Assembly (NCBI RefSeq): GCF_002119665.1
Contig: NZ_CP021111.1
Location: 124,001 to 188,000 of the forward strand
Direction of reading: 5' to 3'
Length of the DNA: 64,000 nt
From: Bordetella genomosp. 13
Lineage (GTDB): Bacteria > Pseudomonadota > Gammaproteobacteria > Burkholderiales > Burkholderiaceae_B
Positions 44,347 through 53,401 of this stretch are shown here, piece after piece. The notes below the pieces were generated by a model, which was not told the DNA's origin, made no database searches, and saw only the letters and a list, made by a program, of their open reading frames with translations. Made by a program: the position numbers and the translations under genes. The first letter of the stretch is position 1; every line of letters starts with the position of its first letter.

Positions 44347-45328
44347 ACAGGCCCGCCGCGCGCCGGGCCGGCGGCTGCCGCCGCCTTCCATCGCCGCGGA
44401 CGAATCCATCGACGTGCTGGCCGTGCGCCGCTATCTGGTCGAGCTGCAGCAGCGCATCGTCGCCGCCTTGTCCGAGTTCGACGGCCACCGGTTCCAGGTG
44501 GACGAATGGGCGCGTCCGGGCGGTGAAGCGCTGCGCGGCCAGGGACGGTCGTGCGTGATCGAGGACGGCGGCTTCTTCGAACGCGGCGGAGTCAATTTTT
44601 CGCACGTGCAGGGCGACTCGCTGCCGGCATCCGCCAGCGCGGGACGCCCGCACCTTGCCGGCCGCGCGTTCGAGGCGCTGGGCGTGTCCCTGGTGCTGCA
44701 TCCGCGCAATCCGTACTGCCCGACCGTGCACATGAATGTGCGCCTGTTCTGCGCGAAGTCCGAAGGCCACGCGCCGGTCTGGTGGTTCGGCGGCGGCATG
44801 GACCTGACGCCGCATTATGGCTTCGAGGACGACGCACGGCATTTCCATCGAGTCTGCCGCGATGCGCTGGCGCCGTTCGGGTCCGACCTGTACCGCAGCT
44901 TCAAGCTGTGGTGCGACGACTACTTCTATCTGCCCCATCGCGGCGAGCCGCGCGGCATCGGCGGCATCTTCTTCGACGATTTCTGCGAATTCGGCTTCGA
45001 AGGCGATTTCGCGCTGCTGCGCAGCGTGGGCGATGCGTTCCTGGATGCCTACCTGCCCATCGTCCGGCTGCGCCGTGACATTCCCTATGGCGAGCGCGAG
45101 CGCGACTTCCAGGCCTATCGCCGCGGCCGCTACGTCGAGTTCAATCTGGTGCTGGACCGCGGCACGCTGTTCGGTCTGCAAAGCGGCGGCCGTACCGAGT
45201 CCATCCTTATGTCGATGCCGCCGCGCGCCGATTGGCGCTACGCCTGGCAGCCCAAGTCCGGCTCGGCCGAGGCGCGTCTGTATGCCGACTTCCTGGTGCG
45301 GCGCGATTGGCTGGCCGGGACCGTCTGA
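44327..45328 (+). CDS. hemF: Oxygen-dependent coproporphyrinogen III oxidase
   Basis: The 333-residue cytoplasmic enzyme decarboxylates coproporphyrinogen III to protoporphyrinogen IX with O2 in haem synthesis. The family signature is [21 protein letters not shown] near 148-168, plus FEDGG-type [18 protein letters not shown] near 64 and [15 protein letters not shown] late. The first about 25 residues ([20 protein letters not shown]) exceed the usual length; the ATG overlaps the desaturase stop, and an internal start such as GTG near residue 31 is possible. It sits beside fnr, and its product requires oxygen. Confidence 0.94.
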   Translation: MAYPRPEQARRAPGRRLPPPSIAADESIDVLAVRRYLVELQQRIVAALSEFDGHRFQVDEWARPGGEALRGQGRSCVIEDGGFFERGGVNFSHVQGDSLPASASAGRPHLAGRAFEALGVSLVLHPRNPYCPTVHMNVRLFCAKSEGHAPVWWFGGGMDLTPHYGFEDDARHFHRVCRDALAPFGSDLYRSFKLWCDDYFYLPHRGEPRGIGGIFFDDFCEFGFEGDFALLRSVGDAFLDAYLPIVRLRRDIPYGERERDFQAYRRGRYVEFNLVLDRGTLFGLQSGGRTESILMSMPPRADWRYAWQPKSGSAEARLYADFLVRRDWLAGTV

Positions 45329-45344
45329 GCGCGGCCTGTGGAAT

Positions 45345-45367
45345 GCGCCCGCGGGACTCGCGGGCGC
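45345..45367. terminator. GC hairpin between convergent hemF and fnr
   Basis: GCGCCCGCG, a five-base loop and CGCGGGCGC form a perfect 9-bp stem between the two stops. No T-run follows, so termination strength is uncertain. Confidence 0.5.
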
Positions 45368-45379
45368 GGCGACGCAAGG

Positions 45380-46114
45380 TCAGATGCGCTGCAGCCTGCC
45401 GGCATCCAGGATGCGGATCAGCTTGCCGCGCACGTCGATGAGGCGGTCTTCCTGGAAGCGCGACAGCATGCGGCTGACGGTCTCCAGCTTCATGCCCAGG
45501 TAGCTGCCGATTTCCTCGCGCGACATGCGCAGCTTGAACTCGGTGTCGGCATGGCGCCGGGCCCGCAGCCGCTGCGACAGGTTCAGCAGGAAGGCCGAGA
45601 CGCGCTCTTCGGCGCGCATGCTGCCCAGCAGGGCCATCAGCTGCGAGGCCTGAACGATCTCGCCGCTCATCACCCGGTGCAGGTGGCGCTGCATGGCGCG
45701 AACCTCGCCGCACAGGCGTTCGAGCCTGCCGTACGGGATGATGCAGACCACGCCGTCTTCCAGCGCGACCGCGTCGGCGGTGTGCTCTCCGGCATGGATG
45801 CCCTCCAGACCCAGCGGCTCGCCGGCGATCTGGAAGCCCGTGACCTGTTCGCGGCCGTCGCGCAGCGTGATCACCGTCTTGAAGGCGCCCGCCTTGATTG
45901 CGTACAGATTGCGGAACGCGTCGCCGCGCCGGTACAGCGTGTCTCCGCGCGAGACCTTGCGCGAGGCGCAGATCAGGGCGTCCACACGCTGGTAGTCGGC
46001 CGGCGTCAGGTCGTCGGGCATGCAGACGTCGCGCAGCGCGCAGTTCGAGCATGAGACGTGGTCGGCCGTCCGTGGGATGGCGGTGGTGGACGCGGCGATG
46101 GGAATGGTAAGCAT
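45380..46114 (-). CDS. fnr: FNR-type oxygen-sensing transcriptional regulator
   Basis: The 244-residue CRP/FNR-family protein has the [4Fe-4S] ligands Cys22, Cys25 and Cys31 (SCSNCALRDVC) and the central Cys124 (GVVCIIP), matching E. coli FNR spacing. The effector barrel follows, and then a C-terminal winged helix (MSREEIGSYLGMKLETVSRMLSRFQ) with the E-x2-S-R DNA-contact residues. It should activate anaerobic genes when oxygen is low. ATG 46114 is used. A near-perfect FNR box lies upstream, implying autoregulation. A 92-bp copy of its 5' coding part sits before ompW. Confidence 0.94.
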   Translation of the reverse strand: MLTIPIAASTTAIPRTADHVSCSNCALRDVCMPDDLTPADYQRVDALICASRKVSRGDTLYRRGDAFRNLYAIKAGAFKTVITLRDGREQVTGFQIAGEPLGLEGIHAGEHTADAVALEDGVVCIIPYGRLERLCGEVRAMQRHLHRVMSGEIVQASQLMALLGSMRAEERVSAFLLNLSQRLRARRHADTEFKLRMSREEIGSYLGMKLETVSRMLSRFQEDRLIDVRGKLIRILDAGRLQRI

Positions 46115-46174
46115 GGCGGGCCTGATGGGGCGTTGAATGTGCGCCCATCGTATGTCCGCCCACCCGCCGGGATA

Positions 46175-46188
46175 TTGATTTTGCTCAA
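46175..46188. promoter_or_regulatory. FNR box upstream of fnr
   Basis: TTGAT-TTTG-CTCAA matches the FNR consensus (TTGAT-N4-ATCAA) at 9 of 10 fixed bases. It is centred about 67 bp before the fnr ATG, suitable for autoregulation. Confidence 0.75.
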
Positions 46189-46233
46189 TGCCGCCCGATT
46201 TTTCTCCGGGTAGCGGTACGACCCTGGCTCGGC

Positions 46234-47694
46234 TCAGACCCCGCTGCGGCCCGCGGAAGCGGGCTGGGACACGTCCGCCAGCCACTCGAGCGGCCGGTCC
46301 GCGTCGTGCAGGATGGCCTCGGCCGGCAGGCCGGCCTCTTGCAGGCGAGTGCGCCAGACGGCGGCGCGGTCTGGCGCGGCCGCATCGCCGAACCGCGCCG
46401 ACAGCCACACGCGAGTTTGCGCGGCCTTGCCCGACAGGTCGGCGATCAGCGCCAGGCTGCCGCGATCGGGCGTCTGCTGCGCGTCGCAGGCCAGCAGCAG
46501 CCGCGGCGCATGCGTGCGGGCCAAGGCATCCAGCAGCGCATTGCGCTGCTCGCGCGTATCGAGAACACCGGCGTCGTGCACCTGGGCCGGCAGTTCGGAC
46601 GGCGGCCAATCGGCACCGGGCGGCAGTTCGATGCCGGCCAGTACCGCCTGGCCCGACAGGGTTTGCAAGACCTGGGCCGCGACCACGGCCGGCGTGCGCA
46701 GCGGCCCCGCCGGCTCGTCCACGCCCATGGATTCGGCGGGCGGCTGCAGGCGGCCGCGCAGCGCCGCATAGCCGGGCAGCTCCGGATCGATGCGCAGGCC
46801 GCGCAGCGCGCGTCCGCTCATGACTACGCAGGCGAGGCCCGCCAGCAGGCGCGGCACGATGCCATAGCAGATGACCAGCCCCAGCAGCCAGATGGCCCAT
46901 TGAGCCTGGGCGCCGGCCGGCAGGGCCTGCGCGCCGTCGCTGGCGCGCACCACGGCGGGATCGGGCGCGGCAAAGCCCAGCTGGGCCGGCAGCCATCCCA
47001 GCACAGCCACCAGGCGCACGAAGGTCTCGGGCTGCAGCAGCGTGGTGGCCCAGACGAAGCGGTAGCTGGCGGTGGACAGCACCGTCAACAGCGCCGCCAG
47101 AACCGTGCACAGGGCGGCCAGCCACAGCAGGTGGCTGACCGAGCCGAACAGCCAGCGCAGGGCGCCTGCGCGAGCCAGCAGATTCAGCAGGGCCTGCGGC
47201 ACCAGCGCGGCATCGGGGCCGCGCGCCAGCTTGCGCGTGGCCCACAGCCACAACCGGCCCAGGCCCGTGACATGGGCGGGACGGATAAGGAAGCTGCCCA
47301 GCCAGATCAGGAAGGTGAGCGCATGCAGGCCCAGCAGCGCCCCGATGGCCCAGAGCACATTGACGGGGCGGCTGCCGTCGCCCAAGGCGCCCAATGCCGC
47401 GCCGGCGCCGGCCAGCAGCGTGGCCAGCACCAGGATCACGAAGGTCATGGCGGCGCCCTGCCGCCAGCGCGCCAGCAAGGCGTCCAGGCCCTCGCGGCGC
47501 GCCAGCAAATGCGCGCGCAGCAGGATCCGGGAAGTCAGCTCGCCGCCGTGCAGGCGCGCCTGGCGAACCGCGTCGGCGTCTTCCAGCGGTCCCCAGTGCG
47601 CTTCGCGCAGCCGGACCGCTTCAGCAAGCCAATGCCCGCCGGCGCCGTCCAGCGGCGACTGTCCCGCCTCAGACGGCGCGGGTGGAGGCGGCAT
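46234..47694 (-). CDS. DUF2868 membrane protein
   Basis: The 486-residue protein has an N-terminal LAEAVRLREAHWGPLEDADAVRQARL segment followed by LLARWRQGAAMTFVILVLATLLAGAGAALGALGD, the start of DUF2868. Several TM helices follow up to about residue 300, and then a cytoplasmic Rossmann-like part. Its usual neighbour, the DUF3482 GTPase, is 4.5 kb downstream on the same strand, past the ompW-fnr block. Its start overlaps the end of the DUF1232 gene by 26 bp. Function unknown. Confidence 0.82.
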   Translation of the reverse strand: MPPPPAPSEAGQSPLDGAGGHWLAEAVRLREAHWGPLEDADAVRQARLHGGELTSRILLRAHLLARREGLDALLARWRQGAAMTFVILVLATLLAGAGAALGALGDGSRPVNVLWAIGALLGLHALTFLIWLGSFLIRPAHVTGLGRLWLWATRKLARGPDAALVPQALLNLLARAGALRWLFGSVSHLLWLAALCTVLAALLTVLSTASYRFVWATTLLQPETFVRLVAVLGWLPAQLGFAAPDPAVVRASDGAQALPAGAQAQWAIWLLGLVICYGIVPRLLAGLACVVMSGRALRGLRIDPELPGYAALRGRLQPPAESMGVDEPAGPLRTPAVVAAQVLQTLSGQAVLAGIELPPGADWPPSELPAQVHDAGVLDTREQRNALLDALARTHAPRLLLACDAQQTPDRGSLALIADLSGKAAQTRVWLSARFGDAAAPDRAAVWRTRLQEAGLPAEAILHDADRPLEWLADVSQPASAGRSGV

Positions 47695-48070
47695 CGGCGT
47701 CCGCGGCCGGCGCCTCGGCGGGCCTGTCGCCCACCCAGCGCGTCAGCGTGTCGTTGGCTTGCTGCTTGACGTCGTCGGTGATGGCGAAGGCCACGGCGGC
47801 CACGGCCGCGGCCATCACGCTCAGGTCGTCGGTGTAGCCGACCAGGGGCGCCAGGTCGGGGATGGCATCCAGCGGCAGCACGAAATAGCCCAGCGCGCCG
47901 TAGATGACGCGGCGCGCCCACTTCGGGGTGTCGGGGCTTTTCACGCCGTAATAGAGCCACAGCGCTTTCTCGAGCGCCTGGCGGCCGGCTGCCGAGGCAT
48001 GGCCGGACACCTTGCGCCAGAAGCGGCGGTCGGAATAGGCTTTTTCGTAGGTTGCGTCGGCGACTGGCAT
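47669..48070 (-). CDS. YkvA/DUF1232 family protein
   Basis: The 133-residue protein contains WARRVIYGALGYFVLPLDAIPDLAPLVGYTDDLSVMAAAV, the DUF1232 core with its LPxDxIPD motif and hydrophobic helix. ATG 48070 is taken from homology; the frame upstream to 48223 shows none. It overlaps the next gene (DUF2868) by 26 bp, indicating coupled translation. Its function is not known. Confidence 0.85.
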   Translation of the reverse strand: MPVADATYEKAYSDRRFWRKVSGHASAAGRQALEKALWLYYGVKSPDTPKWARRVIYGALGYFVLPLDAIPDLAPLVGYTDDLSVMAAAVAAVAFAITDDVKQQANDTLTRWVGDRPAEAPAADADAASTRAV

Positions 48071-48293
48071 GGCGGCATTCCTGCAAGGCGGCTCGCGGCC
48101 CGGGAGGCCGGCGGGCGATGGGACATTGTAGTGGCTCTGTGTTTGAGTCCCACGCGGTCTCGATGTTCCCCGCGGTGAGGACATCGGGGCGCGCCGCCGC
48201 CTGGGCTGATGGCACGCATGCACGCACGACGATCCGCACGATTGAGTGCGGTGCGGACACGCGATGGGGGGGATGGCTGTGAGCCGAAAGAGA

Positions 48294-48369
48294 TGGCTCC
48301 CCGAGCTGGGTTCGAACCAGCGACCTGCGGATTAACAGTCCGTCGCTCTACCGACTGAGCTATCGGGGA
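48294..48369 (-). tRNA. tRNA-Asn (GTT)
   Basis: A full cloverleaf can be read: acceptor stem TCCCCGA/TCGGGGA, D-arm AGCTCAGTCGGTAGAGC, anticodon loop with GTT (CTGTTAA), T-arm GGTTCGAACC, discriminator G and an encoded CCA. Confidence 0.96.
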
Positions 48370-48457
48370 ACAGGCAGAGGCCCGCGATTATGCACGAAAA
48401 CGCGGGTGCGCGCTTGCGCCTCCCGTCGCACCGCGGCCAACGGGCCGCAGGCGTACG

Positions 48458-49606
48458 TCAATCGGCATCGAGCGCCGGCGGCAGCGGCTCGAACTCGCTG
48501 CCCGGGGTCAGCGGCGCGTGGCGATACGTTGCCGGCGTGCGGCTCAGTTTCACCGGCGCGGCCAGGCCGCGGTAGTTTTCGCCCAGGCTCACCACCATCT
48601 CGCGGTGGACCGTGTGCGGATGCGTCAGCGCCGCGTCCACCGGCAGCACCGGCGCGGCCGGCACGTTGGCGGCCATCAGCCGGTCCACCAGGCTTTCGGC
48701 ATCGAAGGCCGACAGCGCGGCCTCCAGCGCCTCTTTCAACGCCGCGCGATGCGTCGAGCGCCCGCCCGCGCTGGTGAAGCGCTCGTCCTGGGCCAGGTCG
48801 GGGCGACCGATCACTCCGCACAGCGTGGTGAACTGCCGGTCGTTGCCGACGGCCAGGAACAGCGGCTCGGTGGCCGTGCGGAAGGTGTCGTAGGGATAGA
48901 TGTTGGGATGCGCATTTCCCGTGCGCTGCGGCACGCGGCCGTCCATGAACCAGTTGGCCGCATGCGGATGCAGCAGCGACAGGCCGCTGTCGTACAGCGC
49001 GGCTTCCACGAACTGGCCCATGCCGCTGCGCTGCCGTTCCTGCAGGGCCATCATGATGCCGATGACGGCGTTCAGGCCGGTCACCATGTCCACCACGGGC
49101 AGGCCCACGCGCAGCGCGTCGCCGCCGGCCTCGCCGTTCACGCTCATGATGCCGCTCATGGCCTGGATGGCGGCGTCGTAGCCGGGCAGCGCGCCCAGCG
49201 GACCGTCCGCGCCGAAGCCCGACACGCGGCACCAGATCAGCCGCGGAAAGCGCTGCGACAGTGCGTCGTAGCCCAGGTTCCAGCGCTCCATTGTGCCGAT
49301 CTTGAAGTTCTCCAGCAGCACGTCGGCCTGCGCGATCAGCTCCAGCAGGCGCTCGCGGTCCTGTTCCGTGGCCAGGTCCAGGTGCTGGATGCGCTTGTTG
49401 CGATTCAGCCCGAAGTAGTACGAGGCCACGCCGTCGCGAAACGGCGGGCCCCAGGTGCGCGTGTCGTCGCCCTGCGGCGGCTCGATCTTCAGCACGTCGG
49501 CGCCGTGATCGCCCAGGATCTGCCCGCAGTACGGCCCGCCCAGGATGCGCGAGAGGTCCAGCACACGCAGGCCGGCCAGGGATCCACGATTCATCGCAAT
49601 GCTCAT
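48458..49606 (-). CDS. CaiB/BaiF CoA transferase family III protein
   Basis: The 382-residue enzyme moves CoA between carboxylic acids. It has LRVLDLSRILGGPYCGQILGDHGADVLKIEPPQGDDTR at the N-terminus and LLENFKIGTMERWNLGYDALSQRFPRLIWCRVSGFG, which bind CoA; the catalytic Asp is in LPGYDAAIQAMSGIM (near residue 161). ATG 49606 is used; another at 49594 is possible. It forms an operon with the Bug receptor gene (20 bp upstream) and the acyl-CoA dehydrogenase gene: a catabolic set for an acid taken up and activated to its CoA ester. Confidence 0.92.
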   Translation of the reverse strand: MSIAMNRGSLAGLRVLDLSRILGGPYCGQILGDHGADVLKIEPPQGDDTRTWGPPFRDGVASYYFGLNRNKRIQHLDLATEQDRERLLELIAQADVLLENFKIGTMERWNLGYDALSQRFPRLIWCRVSGFGADGPLGALPGYDAAIQAMSGIMSVNGEAGGDALRVGLPVVDMVTGLNAVIGIMMALQERQRSGMGQFVEAALYDSGLSLLHPHAANWFMDGRVPQRTGNAHPNIYPYDTFRTATEPLFLAVGNDRQFTTLCGVIGRPDLAQDERFTSAGGRSTHRAALKEALEAALSAFDAESLVDRLMAANVPAAPVLPVDAALTHPHTVHREMVVSLGENYRGLAAPVKLSRTPATYRHAPLTPGSEFEPLPPALDAD

Positions 49607-49626
49607 TGCCGCTGTTTCCGTGAGTG

Positions 49627-50610
49627 TCAGTTGACCTGCGCGCCGGACTTTTCCACCACCGTGGCCCACTTTGCCTTTTCCTGCGCGATGAACTTGCCCA
49701 GCGCCTGCGGGCTGCTGTCGGGCGCGGCCTCGAGGCCTTGCGACGCGAACAGGGCCTTCACCTTCTCGGACTGCAGCGCCTGCGCGAAAGCCTTGTGCAG
49801 CGTGGCGATGCGGTCCGCAGGCGTGCCCGCCGGCGCGACGATGCCGAAGAACACGCTCACGTCATAGCCCGCATAGCCCTGCTCGGCCACGGTGGGCACG
49901 TCGGGCAGGGCCTGCGACCGCTTGGCGGTGGTGACGCCGAGGGCGCGCAGCTTGCCGCTTTCGACGTAGGGCTTGGCGGTGAGCACGTCGGTGAAGCTCA
50001 TGGTGACGTGGCCGCCCAGCAGGTCGCTGAGCGCGGGGCCGGTGCCCTTGTATGGCACGTGCATGAAGTCCGTGCCTGCCAGGCCGTTGAACATCACGCC
50101 GGCCAAGTGCGACGACGCGCCGCTGCCCGACGAGGCGAAGGTGAGCTTGCCGGGGTTCTTCTTCGAGTAGGCCACCAGCTCGGGCACGGTCTTGGCCGGC
50201 ACGCTGGGATGGACCACCAGGATGTTGGGCAGGTAGCCCACGTTCACCACCGGCGCATAACTCTTGATGGGGTCGTAGTTCAGGTTCCGGTACAGACTGG
50301 CGTTGATGGCCAGCGGGCCGGAGGTGCCGAACATCAGCGTGTAGCCGTCGGGCGCCGCGCGCGCCACGTGCTCGGCGCCGATGTTGCCGTTGGCCCCGGC
50401 GCGGTTCTCCACGATCATCGGCTGGGTGAGAAAGTTCGAGATCTCGGAAGCCAGCGTGCGCGCCATCGCGTCGGTCGGACCGCCCGGCGGATAGGGAATC
50501 ACCAGCGTCAAGGGCTTGGACGGAAACGACTCGGCGGCCGCCGACAGTGTCGGCAGGCCCGCGAGCACGGCGGTGGCGGCCAGGGCGGACAGGAAGATGC
50601 GCTTTTTCAT
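49627..50610 (-). CDS. Bug family TTT substrate-binding protein
   Basis: The 327-residue periplasmic receptor has a signal peptide (MKKRIFLSALAATAVLAG, ending SAAA), then PLTLVIPYPPGGPTDAMAR and VENRAGANGNIGAEHVARAAPDGYT, the classic Bug signatures, and FASSGSGASSHLAG in the middle. ATG 50610 follows GGAG at some distance. No membrane subunits are nearby. It is placed between the CoA transferase and acyl-CoA dehydrogenase genes, so its ligand is probably the acid they degrade. Confidence 0.93.
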   Translation of the reverse strand: MKKRIFLSALAATAVLAGLPTLSAAAESFPSKPLTLVIPYPPGGPTDAMARTLASEISNFLTQPMIVENRAGANGNIGAEHVARAAPDGYTLMFGTSGPLAINASLYRNLNYDPIKSYAPVVNVGYLPNILVVHPSVPAKTVPELVAYSKKNPGKLTFASSGSGASSHLAGVMFNGLAGTDFMHVPYKGTGPALSDLLGGHVTMSFTDVLTAKPYVESGKLRALGVTTAKRSQALPDVPTVAEQGYAGYDVSVFFGIVAPAGTPADRIATLHKAFAQALQSEKVKALFASQGLEAAPDSSPQALGKFIAQEKAKWATVVEKSGAQVN

Positions 50611-50695
50611 AGGTGGTGTCTCCGGGTGCATGTCGCGTTCCGCGCGGCTCAGGCGCCGCGGGACGCGATGGTGCTGTTGTGGTTGTGGGGGTGAA

Positions 50696-52387
50696 TCAGA
50701 TCGTGGCCGCGGCGGGCTCGGCGGCGCGGTTCCAGGCCGCGGGAAGCTCGTCGGGCGCCAATGGGTCGCGCGGCAGCACGCGATGCCGCAGCGCCAGCTG
50801 CGCCCAGCGAAGCCGGTCGGCCGAGCCGGTCGCCGACGCTTCCCAGCTCATGGCGATGGCGCTGGTGCAGTGGTAAAGCGCCGAGGCGGCCTGGCGCGCA
50901 AGCGCGTCGCCGCCGTCGCGGGCAGCAGTCTGCGCCAGGGCGCATGCGCCATCCAGCGCGCCGCGCAGCGCATCGGCGAACGCCGGCGCCAGGTCGGCCT
51001 GTTCCAGCAGAGACATTGCGTGCGCGCGCAACACGGGCAGCGAGTCCTCGCGCTTGATCGCGCGTATCACGTCCAGCGCCACGATGTTGCTGGTGCCTTC
51101 CCAGATCGAGCCCAGGTGCGCATCGCGCAGCAGGCGCGGGTCGCTCCACTCCTCGATGTAGCCGCATCCGCCGCGCACCTCCATCGCGTCGCCCGTCACC
51201 TTGCGGGCATCGCGGCAGGCGCGGAACTTGATGAGCGGCGTCAGGATGCGCAGCAGCGCGTAGGCGCCCGGCTCGCCCGCGTCGGAACGGGCCAGCGCCT
51301 GCGCGGTCTGGAACAGCATCGTGCGCGCCTGCTCGGCGGGCACGCGCAGCTTGTCCAGCTGGCGGCGCATCAGCGGCATGTCCTGCAGCGACTTGCCGAA
51401 GGCGCGGCGCTCGCGCGCCACGAACTCGGCCTCGGCCACCGCGCGCCGCATCAGGCCGGCGGCACGCACGCCGTTGGACAGCCGCGAGTTGTTCACCATG
51501 TCGGCCATCTGCACGAAGCCTCGGCCGGGTTCTCCCACCAGGTAGGCCACGGCGCCTTCCAGCCGGATCTCGCCGCTGGCCATCGAACGCGTGCCCAGCT
51601 TGTCCTTCAGGCGGATGATGCGATAGGCGTTGGCGCTGCCGTCTTCCAGGTGGCGCGGCAGCAGGAACAGCGAGATGCCCTTCATGCCGGCCGGTGCGTC
51701 GTCGGGCCGCGCCAGCACCATCGCGAACTCCGCGTCGGGGTTGGAGCAGAACCACTTGTCGCCATACAGGCGCCAGTTGCCGGCTTCGTCGCGGCGCGCC
51801 TCGGTGGCCGTGGCCGCGATGTCCGAGCCGGCCCCCTGTTCGGTCATGAACATGGCGCCCTGCGCCAGCTCGTCGAAGTCCAGCGAGGTCAGCCGCGGCA
51901 GGAATCGCTGGACCAGTTCGGGGCTGCCGAACTTGCGCAGCGTGCGGGTGAGCGAGTCCGTCATCGACACCGGGCAGCACAGCCCGAACTCCGACTGCAC
52001 GAACAGGTAGGTCAGCACGTATTTCACGGCGGGCGGCATCTTGCCGCGCCAGCCCAGCGTTTCGTCGCGATGCGACATGGCGCCCAGGCCGAACTCGCTG
52101 AAGGCCAGGCGCTCCATCTCGACGTAGGCGGGGTGCTTCAGTACGCGCTGTTCGTCGAGGCCGCTGCGTGACCGGTGCTGCAGTGTCGGGGGATTGTGGT
52201 CGGCGATGCCGGCCAGTTCGTCCAGACGGCCGCCCGCCAGTTCGCCGAGCCGGCTGAAGTGGGGCGCCATGTGCTGCAACAGGTCGGCCGGCAGGTACAG
52301 CGGCAGCAGCGCCTGCAGTTCGCGGTCGGTGGTGTAGAAGTTCTCGCCGCGGCGGTCGGGAACGGGGTGCTGCGTGGTGTCGGCCAT
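50696..52387 (-). CDS. Acyl-CoA dehydrogenase, AidB-like
   Basis: The 563-residue flavoprotein is longer than ordinary acyl-CoA dehydrogenases and resembles AidB: a long N-terminal helical part with AGIADHNPPTLQHRSRSG, then GAMFMTEQGAGSDIAAT (flavin site), YGDKWFCSNPDAEFAMV, RLKDKLGTRSMASGEI, GGCGYIEEWSDPRLLRDAHLGSIWEGTSNIVALDV. Length and order fit AidB/isovaleryl-type enzymes. AidB itself is a DNA-damage-linked protein, but the operon with CoA transferase and Bug genes favours a catabolic role here. The LysR gene is divergent 126 bp away. Confidence 0.9.
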   Translation of the reverse strand: MADTTQHPVPDRRGENFYTTDRELQALLPLYLPADLLQHMAPHFSRLGELAGGRLDELAGIADHNPPTLQHRSRSGLDEQRVLKHPAYVEMERLAFSEFGLGAMSHRDETLGWRGKMPPAVKYVLTYLFVQSEFGLCCPVSMTDSLTRTLRKFGSPELVQRFLPRLTSLDFDELAQGAMFMTEQGAGSDIAATATEARRDEAGNWRLYGDKWFCSNPDAEFAMVLARPDDAPAGMKGISLFLLPRHLEDGSANAYRIIRLKDKLGTRSMASGEIRLEGAVAYLVGEPGRGFVQMADMVNNSRLSNGVRAAGLMRRAVAEAEFVARERRAFGKSLQDMPLMRRQLDKLRVPAEQARTMLFQTAQALARSDAGEPGAYALLRILTPLIKFRACRDARKVTGDAMEVRGGCGYIEEWSDPRLLRDAHLGSIWEGTSNIVALDVIRAIKREDSLPVLRAHAMSLLEQADLAPAFADALRGALDGACALAQTAARDGGDALARQAASALYHCTSAIAMSWEASATGSADRLRWAQLALRHRVLPRDPLAPDELPAAWNRAAEPAAATI

Positions 52388-52513
52388 GCCGTCGTCTCCT
52401 CGTGTCTGTCCTTTTTTCTGAAAATTCTAGGCGCGTAGACGATAGGTATCCAATATTGATTTAGTCTTGTACGATTCTTGATTCGTATCGTTGATAGGCA
52501 GCCTCGGGCGATC
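52388..52513. promoter_or_regulatory. Divergent promoter region with candidate LysR sites
   Basis: This AT-rich 126-bp stretch between the acyl-CoA dehydrogenase and LysR genes contains the palindrome CAATATTG (near 52452) and an imperfect 16-bp dyad ACGATTCTTGATTCGT (12 of 16 symmetric). Both are plausible LysR binding sites, by position and composition only. Confidence 0.4.
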
Positions 52514-53389
52514 ATGGAATTGCGCCACCTGCGTTATTTCTCCGTGCTGGCCGAAGAATTGCATTTCGGCCGGGCCGCCGCACGCCTGTCCATTTCGCAG
52601 CCGCCGCTGTCGGTGGCCATCCGGCAGCTCGAAGACAGCGTCGGCGCGCGACTGTTCGAACGCAACAACAAAGAGGTGCGGCTGACGCCCGCCGGCCGCG
52701 CCATGCAGGTGTCGGCGCGCAAGATCCTCGCCCAGGCCGAAGAGGCCGCGCTGGAGGCTCGCGATGCCGCGGCCGGCATGGCGGGCCACCTGCGCATCGG
52801 ATTCGTGGGCGCCATGCTGTACCGCGGCCTGCCGCAGGCCCTGCGCAGCTTCCAGGCGCGCTACCCCGGCGTGCGCATCAAGCTTACCGAGCTGAACTCA
52901 GGCGAGCAGATCGCCGAACTGATGCACGACAGGTTGGACGTGGGCTTCGTGCATACCAGCCGCCTGCCCGATGAACTGGAAAGCCGGCTGCTGCTGTCCG
53001 AGCCTTTCGTGTGCTGCCTGCCCACCAGGCACCGCCTGGCCGGCAAGCGTGCCGTGGCTCCCGCCGATCTGGCCTCCGAGCCGCTGGTGCTGTTCGCGCA
53101 CAGCGTGTCGCCCGACTATCACGATCGGGTGCTGTCGATCTGCGCCGAAGCGGGTTTCCGGCCGGACGTGCGGCATGAGGTCAGGCACTGGCTGGCCGTG
53201 GTGTCGCTGGTGTCGCAGGGGCTGGGCGTGGCGCTGGTGCCGCAGGCGCTGGAGCGCTCGGCCTTGCGCGGCGCGGTGTTCCGGCCGCTGACGTCGGGGG
53301 CGGCACGATCGGAGTCGTACGGCGTCAGCAGGCGGGACGCGGACAATCCGCTGGTGGCGCGGTTGCTGGATGCGTTCGGAGAGAGGTGA
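52514..53389 (+). CDS. LysR family transcriptional regulator
   Basis: The 291-residue regulator starts MELRHLRYFSVLAEELHFGRAAARLSISQPPLSVAIRQLE, a typical LysR helix-turn-helix (about 18-38), then an effector domain (GHLRIGFVGAMLYRGLPQALRSF). It is CatR/BenM-like in pattern. ATG 52514 is set by homology. It should control the divergent acyl-CoA dehydrogenase-Bug-CoA transferase operon in response to the acid substrate or its CoA ester. Confidence 0.92.
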   Translation: MELRHLRYFSVLAEELHFGRAAARLSISQPPLSVAIRQLEDSVGARLFERNNKEVRLTPAGRAMQVSARKILAQAEEAALEARDAAAGMAGHLRIGFVGAMLYRGLPQALRSFQARYPGVRIKLTELNSGEQIAELMHDRLDVGFVHTSRLPDELESRLLLSEPFVCCLPTRHRLAGKRAVAPADLASEPLVLFAHSVSPDYHDRVLSICAEAGFRPDVRHEVRHWLAVVSLVSQGLGVALVPQALERSALRGAVFRPLTSGAARSESYGVSRRDADNPLVARLLDAFGER

Positions 53390-53401
53390 GCTCTAGTAGC
53401 C

